Below, piece after piece: positions 1 to 5,151 of a stretch of 5,151 nt of DNA (the stretch's first letter is position 1; each line of letters begins with the position of its first letter). Below the pieces are notes generated by a model. It was not told where the DNA came from, searched no databases, and worked only from the letters and a program-made list of their open reading frames with translations. The DNA comes from Gammaproteobacteria bacterium (lineage in GTDB: Bacteria; Pseudomonadota; Gammaproteobacteria; Steroidobacterales; UBA11654). The stretch spans positions 1-5,151 of the forward strand of contig DTSX01000052.1 in the NCBI GenBank assembly GCA_012965065.1. Reading direction: 5' to 3'. The position numbers were made by a program, and so were the translations under genes.

Positions 1-362
1 ATGGTTTTGGTTTTGTGCATGCCGGGGTGGCGTGTTGTGTCAGGCCGTTCGTGGGTTGCATCGATTTGTTCAAAAGCCGCTGCCATCCCTGCTTCCAGTT
101 CTTCGCGAGTTGCCCCTGCAGGTGTCGGTGCCATTGCAAAGTATCTGAATTTGGTGCCGCCAGCTGGCGGTGACAATTTTACCTTGGGCTCTACCCGGTC
201 TGTGGGATCCGTGGAATCAATGGGACCTCCGTCTGTGTTCCAGATTTCAAACAAACCGCCTTCTTCACGTCCGACTGAATGAGGCGGCGGACCATCAATC
301 ATAATAACCGACTGGCCTTTTTCATTGTGACCGGTAACGATCCGACGCATTTTTGGAAACAT
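1..362 (-). CDS. Cupin-domain protein, 5' part (C-terminus beyond window edge)
   Basis: This reading frame begins at an ATG (360-362) and stays open to the window edge, giving 120 complete codons and no stop. The start is well supported: an AAGGAG Shine-Dalgarno lies 6 bases upstream. The N-terminus (MRRIVTGHNEKG, then a D-G-P-P-P-H stretch at about residues 23-28 and LFEIWNTDG at 37-45) and the HPGMHKTKT segment at 112-120 match the layout of a common group of single-domain cupin proteins. In these the metal-binding beta-barrel motifs follow soon after the last segment, so the barrel core mostly lies outside the window and its metal ligands cannot be checked. The gene starts 38 bases after the sulfotransferase stop, so it is probably cotranscribed. 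Members of this group are usually uncharacterised; no substrate can be assigned. Family call is fairly sure, function unknown. Confidence 0.75.
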   Translation of the reverse strand, partial: MFPKMRRIVTGHNEKGQSVIMIDGPPPHSVGREEGGLFEIWNTDGGPIDSTDPTDRVEPKVKLSPPAGGTKFRYFAMAPTPAGATREELEAGMAAAFEQIDATHERPDTTRHPGMHKTKT

Positions 363-368
363 GATTCT

Positions 369-374
369 CTCCTT
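369..374 (-). promoter_or_regulatory. Shine-Dalgarno site of the cupin gene
   Basis: On the minus strand this reads AAGGAG, six bases before the ATG at 362. It is the best ribosome binding site in the window. It fixes the cupin start at the first ATG rather than the in-frame ATG four codons later. Confidence 0.75.
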
Positions 375-400
375 ACTGAACTTTTTTCAATCCTTGTTTT

Positions 401-1519
401 TCAAAGATCAAATTGAGTTGTGTATTCTTTAAATCTTTCCCTGACTTGTTTTTCTTTGAGTCCAAATTCTTCCAAAGCGTAGGTGTGGGAAGGTGTTTTA
501 TTCGCTGCCTCTTGGGCCAAGAAATTGTGCATATTTTCTTCATTTTCCCGGTTCAGCTCAAAGCCAAAATGAGCATACATCCGTTTAATTTGCTCCATGG
601 GGTCTGAAATAAAATCAGTAAAATGTACATCAAATATCCGGTTTTCCGGTATTTGAGCTCTGTCCATGAGGTTTTTTTCTATAGCACAACCCCAATAATC
701 CAAAAGGTTTTCTCCAATCTCCTCTTTATCTGCGCGCGTCGATAAAGCAGAAGTAATTTTTGAGCTGAGACTGCATAGGGAGGGAATCGTTGCTGTCGGG
801 TTCCTATGGATAAAAACAAAATAAGCTCCGGGATAGGCAGACAATAATTCAGGAATGTGATGCACATGAGTCGGGTCTTTCAGCAGCCACCTGGTCGGTT
901 TATTTGTCTGTTCCATAACCTGTAAAAATCTTGAATGCCAGAGCATGGCTGGAGCAAAATCACATGTTTTTAGATACTTTATATAGTTTGGTGCCCTCGC
1001 CATAAGAGCATAAGCAATGCTTCTCAAGCAGATTGTAGTGATTTGTTGGCATTCCTCTGGAAGGCTGGCATTGAGAGGATGAATATTATTCAGGTCAGGG
1101 ACCAAGAATTTAATGATGCTCAATTGAGTGTTGGTTTTTCGTTTTCTTTCTTTTTTTGTTTTTTCGTTTTGTGCTAATGGCAGCGGGTAAAAAATTTCCC
1201 AGGTTAATGGGCTTCTGTAATTGCTATCAGCGTGTAATAAATCAAAAAGAAACGTTGTACCCGAGCGGGGAAGCCCTGCAACGATTATGGGGGTTGCGGG
1301 AGGCGGTAATTCTTGATTTTTTATAACCTCATTGAGGTCTGCCCTTACCTTAAGTCTATTGATGATGTTCGTTCGCATGCCAAGATATCCATGGGGTAGT
1401 AAATTGGATTCTTCAGATAGATCCCTTAAAAGAATCTCTAGGGGTTCACGATAGTCTTCTTCTCCCAACGATTTCTTAATTGGTTTCAATACAGATTCAA
1501 TTGACAGCAATGAATTCAA
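401..1519 (-). CDS. PAPS-dependent sulfotransferase family protein (Sulfotransferase_3 type)
   Basis: A 372-residue protein with the two cofactor signatures of PAPS-dependent sulfotransferases. The 5'-phosphosulfate loop is GLPRSGTTFL at residues 82-91. The 3'-phosphate region is FVFIHRNPTATIPS at 234-247, with Arg239 and Ser247 in the expected places. TWE at 106-108, LPEECQQ at 153-159, WLLKDPTHV at 211-219 and a C-terminal HTYALEEFGL at 345-354 fit the bacterial Sulfotransferase_3 (PF13469) type. Such enzymes move a sulfo group from PAPS to a hydroxyl or amine of a small molecule, lipid or glycan; the acceptor here cannot be read from sequence. No signal peptide or membrane segment is seen, so it should be cytosolic. 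The start is TTG: an in-frame TAA lies three codons upstream and the first internal ATG is residue 48. A lysine/arginine-rich loop (residues 120-129) is encoded by A-rich DNA. It lies 25 bases after ubiB. Family sure, substrate unknown. Confidence 0.88.
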   Translation of the reverse strand: MNSLLSIESVLKPIKKSLGEEDYREPLEILLRDLSEESNLLPHGYLGMRTNIINRLKVRADLNEVIKNQELPPPATPIIVAGLPRSGTTFLFDLLHADSNYRSPLTWEIFYPLPLAQNEKTKKERKRKTNTQLSIIKFLVPDLNNIHPLNASLPEECQQITTICLRSIAYALMARAPNYIKYLKTCDFAPAMLWHSRFLQVMEQTNKPTRWLLKDPTHVHHIPELLSAYPGAYFVFIHRNPTATIPSLCSLSSKITSALSTRADKEEIGENLLDYWGCAIEKNLMDRAQIPENRIFDVHFTDFISDPMEQIKRMYAHFGFELNRENEENMHNFLAQEAANKTPSHTYALEEFGLKEKQVRERFKEYTTQFDL

Positions 1520-1531
1520 AGCTTGTTACGA

Positions 1532-1537
1532 TTCCTT
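1532..1537 (-). promoter_or_regulatory. Probable Shine-Dalgarno of the sulfotransferase
   Basis: The minus strand reads AAGGAA here, 12 bases before the TTG at 1519. That spacing is longer than usual. Together with the TTG start it suggests modest translation, but no better start exists nearby because a TAA lies in frame between this site and the TTG. Confidence 0.45.
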
Positions 1538-1544
1538 TTTAAAA

Positions 1545-3164
1545 TTATTTTGGTTTTGCTCTAATTGTTAGCACCACCCCCAAGGTTATCATGATCCATG
1601 CAAACCAATAAGTGATTGATTTAATTGCCAGCAAAGTAATCCCGGATATAAAAAGAGCCATCCCAATAATACTTAGGTACAGGCTTTTAAAAATAATTCC
1701 CACATCCACAGTTTGCGGCTGAGCTCGTCTTGCCTGCCTGCTGTCTTCAAGCAGCTTTCGTGCCAACCTCGGCAAATGCTCCAGTGTTTCTCGTAACTCG
1801 GGAGCGTCATGCCGTATTTTTTTAACCAAAGCTTTCAGATCCGTTTGTTTATCCCGCCAGTCATCTAGAACGGGCTTGGCAGCCGCTACTAAATCCAAAT
1901 CAGGGTATAGCTGCCGTCCCAAACCTTCTACATTAAGCAATGTTTTTTCAAGTTGAACCAATTGCGGTTGGTTTTCCATTTTAAATTGCCTGGCGGTTTG
2001 AAACAGTTGAAACAAAAGTTGGCCAAACGAGATATCTTTAAGAGGTTTGTCAAATATCGGGTCACAAACCGTTCTGATAGAGGCCTCAAATTCATCCACT
2101 CTTGTTTCTCGCGGTACCCACCCTGCATCGAGAAAACAGTGGGCAATTTTGTTGTAATCTTGGTCAAAAAAAGCAGCGAAATTTCTGGCAAGATAACGCA
2201 AGTCTCTGTCTTCAAGACTGCCAACAATTCCAAAATCAACTGCAGCGTATTTAGGCTGTTCTGGATCTGTAATATCTACAAAAACATTGCCCGGATGCAT
2301 GTCTGCATGAAACAAGTTGTGGTGAAATACTTGGGTAAAAAATATCTTTACCCCATTTTTCGCAAGTTGGTGAATGTCAACTCCTGCTTCTAATAATCCA
2401 TCTATATCGTTGATGGGTATGCCATGAATTCGCTCTTGAACCAGAATATTATGACGACAGTAATCCCAGTGGATTGCAGGAACACGAATGATGTCAGATC
2501 CCTCCCAATTCCTTCCTATTTGTGCACAATTAGCCGCTTCTCTCATTAAATCAAGCTCATTGTGAACTACCTTTTGATAATCACCAACCACCTCAAGGGG
2601 CTTCAATCTTCTGCCTTCTTGTGAATACTTCTCTACCAGCCGAGCCAGGACAAATAATATCTGCATGTCTTGCTCAATGGCAGCCATGATTCCAGGCCTT
2701 AATATCTTGACCACCACTTCTTCCCCTGTGTGCAGTTGGGCAAGATGTGCCTGGGCAATGGATGCTGAGGCAAATGCATCGGCTTCGAACGACTTGAAAA
2801 CCTGCTCTGCGGGCTGATCAAATGCCATTTCAATTGCTTGTTTTGCCTGTTCTGCAGGAAAAGCAGGGACATTGTCTTGCAGCTTAGCCAATTCTTTTGC
2901 TATATCAGCGGGAAGAAGATCGGGTCGGGTGGAGAGCGATTGACCAAATTTAACGTACAGGGGGCCCAATGTTTCCAGTGCCTGCCTGATTCGTTCTGCC
3001 TGCGGTTCCTTGCTCTTGTTTCTCAACCATCTCTTTGGTGACAGATAAAAAAACCATTGCAGCGGTTTCAAGATTGGTATGTCTTCAATCAAGTCATCTA
3101 AATGATAGTAAACCAATATTTTCTGGATCTTCAGTACCCGAGCTACTATTTTAAATTGGTTCAT
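1545..3164 (-). CDS. ubiB: UbiB, ABC1/COQ8-family ATPase of ubiquinone biosynthesis
   Basis: A 539-residue atypical protein-kinase-like protein needed for ubiquinone synthesis; the family acts as an ATPase at the inner membrane and supports the hydroxylation and methylation enzymes. In order it shows the family-specific KxGQ motif (KFGQ, residues 72-75), the alanine-containing loop that replaces the kinase glycine loop (ASASIAQAH, 132-140), the nucleotide-binding lysine in VVVKILRP (Lys153), the catalytic-loop equivalent HADMHPGN (286-293) and the DFG at 310-312. Two hydrophobic segments near residues 492-514 and 517-535 form the usual C-terminal membrane anchor. Length matches E. coli UbiB (about 546). 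The ATG at 3164 was chosen; an in-frame TTG at 3176 would add four residues and neither has a strong Shine-Dalgarno. It begins 19 bases after ubiE, with no ubiJ between them. All key motifs are intact. Confidence 0.96.
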   Translation of the reverse strand: MNQFKIVARVLKIQKILVYYHLDDLIEDIPILKPLQWFFYLSPKRWLRNKSKEPQAERIRQALETLGPLYVKFGQSLSTRPDLLPADIAKELAKLQDNVPAFPAEQAKQAIEMAFDQPAEQVFKSFEADAFASASIAQAHLAQLHTGEEVVVKILRPGIMAAIEQDMQILFVLARLVEKYSQEGRRLKPLEVVGDYQKVVHNELDLMREAANCAQIGRNWEGSDIIRVPAIHWDYCRHNILVQERIHGIPINDIDGLLEAGVDIHQLAKNGVKIFFTQVFHHNLFHADMHPGNVFVDITDPEQPKYAAVDFGIVGSLEDRDLRYLARNFAAFFDQDYNKIAHCFLDAGWVPRETRVDEFEASIRTVCDPIFDKPLKDISFGQLLFQLFQTARQFKMENQPQLVQLEKTLLNVEGLGRQLYPDLDLVAAAKPVLDDWRDKQTDLKALVKKIRHDAPELRETLEHLPRLARKLLEDSRQARRAQPQTVDVGIIFKSLYLSIIGMALFISGITLLAIKSITYWFAWIMITLGVVLTIRAKPK

Positions 3165-3183
3165 TCTTGTGCCCAAACAAACA

Positions 3184-3936
3184 TCAAATTTTATGGCCTA
3201 TGTGCAACGCAACAATACCACCGCTTAAATTAAAATATTCACAATTTGAATAACCCGCTGTCTCCATCATATCTTTGAGGCTCTCTTGGTCTGGGTGCAT
3301 GCGAATTGATTCTGCCAAGTATTGATAACTGCCAGAATCATTGACAACCCATTCACCAAGTTTTGGCAGCACATTAAAAGAATAAAAATCATACAAAGGG
3401 CTGATCAATGCGTTCGGCTTTGAAAATTCCAAGACCAGTAAGCGTCCCCCAGGTTTGATGCTCTTCAAGATTGATGCCAGTGCCTTGCTTTTGTGGGTTA
3501 CGTTTCTCAACCCAAAACCGATCGTCACGCAATCAAACATGTTATCTGGAAAAGGCAGTAATTCTGCGTTGGCTTGAACCAGCTGAATGTTGTTCAGTTT
3601 GCCCCGGTCCATGAGTTTGGATCGGCCCTTTTGGAGCATATTAAAATTGATGTCTGTTAACACCACCAACCCTTTGTCCCCCACTTGTCGGCATAGGTTT
3701 GACGCCAAATCACCGGTCCCACCAGCCACATCCAAAGCGGACATACCCTCATCCAATCCAGTGTGCAGCATGGTGAATTTTTTCCAAAATCGATGCAGCC
3801 CAAAAGACATCAGGTCATTCATCAAATCGTATTTGTTGGCAACGGAATCAAAAACAGTGCCAACTTTTTCTGTTTTTTCTTTTTCAGTAACTTCCTGGTA
3901 ACCAAAGTCAAACGCTTTTTTATTTTCCGTTGTCAT
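3184..3936 (-). CDS. ubiE: UbiE, ubiquinone/menaquinone C-methyltransferase
   Basis: A 250-residue class I SAM-dependent methyltransferase, nearly the same length as E. coli UbiE (251). The family C-methylates 2-methoxy-6-polyprenyl-1,4-benzoquinol in ubiquinone synthesis and demethylmenaquinol in menaquinone synthesis; which one operates here depends on whether the host makes menaquinone. Seen in order: [20 protein letters not shown] (29-48), SAM motif [12 protein letters not shown] (68-78), an acidic residue closing the next strand (LTDI, 93-96), [12 protein letters not shown] (121-132), GFGLRNVT (140-147), LLVLEFSKP (166-174), [14 protein letters not shown] (204-217) and the C-terminal [10 protein letters not shown] (236-245). 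These are the UbiE hallmarks, with no missing residue. The ATG overlaps the xerC TGA as ATGA, with a weak GGA about five bases upstream, so translation is probably coupled to xerC. It shares the pathway with ubiB just downstream. Confidence 0.97.
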   Translation of the reverse strand: MTTENKKAFDFGYQEVTEKEKTEKVGTVFDSVANKYDLMNDLMSFGLHRFWKKFTMLHTGLDEGMSALDVAGGTGDLASNLCRQVGDKGLVVLTDINFNMLQKGRSKLMDRGKLNNIQLVQANAELLPFPDNMFDCVTIGFGLRNVTHKSKALASILKSIKPGGRLLVLEFSKPNALISPLYDFYSFNVLPKLGEWVVNDSGSYQYLAESIRMHPDQESLKDMMETAGYSNCEYFNLSGGIVALHIGHKI

Positions 3937-4832
3937 TTTTTTCCAGAGCGCGGATGGGCCTTGTTGTACGTTTCGGCAAGGTGTTGAAAATCAAGATGGG
4001 TATAAATCTGTGTGGTACTGATATCTTTATGGCCTAATAATTCTTGCACGGCTCGTAAATCACCACTGGCTTCCAAAAGATGGGTTGCAAAACTGTGTCT
4101 TAGTAAATGTGGGTAGACACTTTGCTGAATTCCATTTTTCTTGCCCCAGTGTCTAATGCGTGCTTGTATTGCCCGCTGACCTAAACGCACTCCTTTTGAT
4201 CCTACAAACAATGCTTCTTCATCTGTTTTTGCAAGTTGGCTCCTGACATCAAGCCATTGGTTGACGGCTTCTATTGCTTTTTGACCTATGGGGACCATTC
4301 TTGTTTTCCCCCCTTTGCCCATTACCATCAAGCTTTTGTCCTTCAGATTCAAATCTATCGGGTTCAGATTTACCAGCTCTGTCAGCCTTAGACCCGAGGA
4401 ATAGAGGAGTTCCAAAATGGCCTTGTCGCGAATACTGATCGGGTTGGTTTCTTGGATGTTCAGTAATTGGTTAATTTGGTCAACATCCAGCACATTCGGC
4501 AATCGTTTAGGCGCCTTGGGGGTTTTGATGCCGCTGGCAGGGTTTGATTTGATCAAACCCTCTCTGAGGAGATAGTTCATAAAGCTACGAATGCCAGAGA
4601 GTCTTCTTTGGATACTTCGCGGGCCGAGACCGCGGCTGAAAATTTTGGCAGCGTAGGTTCTGAGGTGATGTGTTTTTAATTTTCGCCAAGCTGTAATTTT
4701 CTGATCTAGGCAATATTTTTCCAGGCTTTCAAGGTCTTGCCGGTAACTTGAAACAGTATTCGCAGAGAATCTTTTTTCAGCCTCTAAATGATGGAGAAAA
4801 TTTTCTCTCATTTGCTCTGCATTCTTATTCAT
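3933..4832 (-). CDS. xerC: XerC tyrosine site-specific recombinase
   Basis: A 299-residue tyrosine recombinase that, with XerD, resolves chromosome dimers at dif near division. The N-terminal SAM-like DNA-binding domain starts at [15 protein letters not shown] (about residues 12-26), and the catalytic domain follows LPNVLDVDQ (near 111-119). Catalytic residues are all visible: Arg149 (SSGLRLTEL), Lys176 ([10 protein letters not shown]), His242 and Arg245 ([10 protein letters not shown]), His268 ([11 protein letters not shown]) and the nucleophile Tyr277 (IYTHLDFQ). The ending [18 protein letters not shown] is XerC-like rather than XerD-like. ATG 4832 was chosen because it gives the family length (about 298) and N-terminus. 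An in-frame TTG at 4877 would add 15 residues and an ATG at 4811 would remove seven; none has a clear Shine-Dalgarno. The gene's stop overlaps the start of ubiE, and hemY ends 69 bases upstream of the chosen start. A housekeeping enzyme; no sign of an integron or phage. Confidence 0.94.
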   Translation of the reverse strand: MNKNAEQMRENFLHHLEAEKRFSANTVSSYRQDLESLEKYCLDQKITAWRKLKTHHLRTYAAKIFSRGLGPRSIQRRLSGIRSFMNYLLREGLIKSNPASGIKTPKAPKRLPNVLDVDQINQLLNIQETNPISIRDKAILELLYSSGLRLTELVNLNPIDLNLKDKSLMVMGKGGKTRMVPIGQKAIEAVNQWLDVRSQLAKTDEEALFVGSKGVRLGQRAIQARIRHWGKKNGIQQSVYPHLLRHSFATHLLEASGDLRAVQELLGHKDISTTQIYTHLDFQHLAETYNKAHPRSGKK

Positions 4833-4901
4833 CAGCCGAACCGTCTGATATCTTTTCCATTGACCATTTGAAGCCAAACGTATATTTCATTGAATTAACA
4901 C

Positions 4902-5151
4902 TTATTGATTGTTGTTCAGATTCAGAGCCATATTGAAAGCTTTAATTGCTTCATCCTCTTGCCCTAATTCAAGCAAAATCAGCCCCAGCTCATTATACGC
5001 TAAGGAGGTTTCTTTGTTTTCAATGGATCTTTCCAGAAACTGCTTTGCTTGCGTCCACAGCTCATCACGTTTTGCCAATTGACTGGCAGCAAGCCATAAA
5101 TTGGCATCTCGGGGTCGATCTACAAGCCAGCGTTCAATTCGTTTGCTGAGT
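4902..5151 (-). CDS. hemY: HemY-like TPR protein, C-terminal part (5' end beyond window)
   Basis: An open frame enters from the window edge and ends at TAA (4902-4904), giving the last 82 residues of a protein whose start is outside. Two helical-hairpin repeats are visible. DANLWLAASQLAKRDELW, then an A-K-Q-F-L-E-R-S-I stretch, is one; AYNELGLILLELGQEDEAIK followed by A-F-N-M-A-L-N-L is a textbook tetratricopeptide repeat. The pattern of LW-L-A-L, WxxA, LExSI and AYxELGxLLExLGxxxxA is that of the C-terminus of gammaproteobacterial HemY, an inner-membrane TPR protein encoded with hemC, hemD and hemX and implicated in heme (protoporphyrin) homeostasis. The membrane segments of HemY would lie in the missing N-terminal part, so they cannot confirm this. 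A generic TPR protein remains possible. Note that this hemY is unrelated to the protoporphyrinogen oxidase also called HemY in Bacillus. Confidence 0.68.
   Translation of the reverse strand, partial: LSKRIERWLVDRPRDANLWLAASQLAKRDELWTQAKQFLERSIENKETSLAYNELGLILLELGQEDEAIKAFNMALNLNNNQ

Noticed and set aside
1..282. Plus-strand open frame at the left edge beginning with ATG.
   Set aside because: It is antisense to the cupin gene, which has a good Shine-Dalgarno and a recognisable family pattern; the plus-strand product has none.
363..400. Possible terminator between the sulfotransferase and the cupin gene, suggested by T/A runs.
   Set aside because: The A-rich stretches on the coding strand are not preceded by a convincing GC-rich stem and are not followed by a U-run in the direction of transcription.
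1953..2393. A 146-codon plus-strand open frame antisense to ubiB.
   Set aside because: It lies wholly inside the intact, strongly conserved ubiB gene, its product has no recognisable motif, and its composition looks like a back-translation of the opposite strand.
3587..3987. Two overlapping plus-strand frames across ubiE and the xerC/ubiE junction.
   Set aside because: Both are antisense to conserved ubiE and xerC coding sequence and show no domain features.
3933..4832. Integron or phage integrase, as a sign of a mobile element.
   Set aside because: The full XerC C-terminal signature, housekeeping neighbours and the absence of attachment-like repeats or cargo genes point to chromosomal XerC.
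4946..5149. Plus-strand open frame at the right edge.
   Set aside because: The opposite strand carries a clear tetratricopeptide-repeat protein end; the plus-strand frame is its shadow.

Overview
The window carries six protein genes, all on the minus strand and packed with gaps of a few tens of bases or a 4-base overlap. No gene-free stretch exceeds about 70 bases. Read in the direction of transcription (high to low coordinates), the order is hemY (3' end only), xerC, ubiE, ubiB, a PAPS-type sulfotransferase, and a cupin-domain protein (5' part only). No transcription terminator or convincing promoter was seen between them, so the simplest reading is one polycistronic unit that starts outside the window and continues past position 1.

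The proteins point to a proteobacterium, most likely a gammaproteobacterium. UbiE and UbiB are aerobic ubiquinone-pathway proteins of the gamma type, the recombinase has the XerC-type C-terminus, and the TPR tail resembles HemY. Base composition looks moderately AT-rich by eye. The genus cannot be named from this sequence.

Region by region: 4902-5151 holds the last 82 codons of a HemY-like TPR protein of the heme locus. 3933-4832 is xerC, the chromosome-dimer-resolution recombinase; its TGA overlaps the ATG of ubiE. 3184-3936 is ubiE, the quinone C-methyltransferase. 1545-3164 is ubiB, the ABC1/COQ8-type ATPase of ubiquinone synthesis with two C-terminal membrane segments. 401-1519 is a sulfotransferase starting at TTG. 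1-362 is the first 120 codons of a cupin protein.

UbiE and UbiB act in the same pathway, and HemY is tied to heme, so the upstream part groups respiratory cofactor functions around xerC. The E. coli order ubiE-ubiJ-ubiB is not kept: ubiJ is absent between ubiE and ubiB. The last two genes are accessory and their substrates are unknown. A sulfotransferase directly downstream of quinone genes is the most interesting feature, but any link to quinone chemistry is inference. No RNA gene, mobile element, repeat array or CRISPR was found, and nothing seen amounts to a clearly new system.
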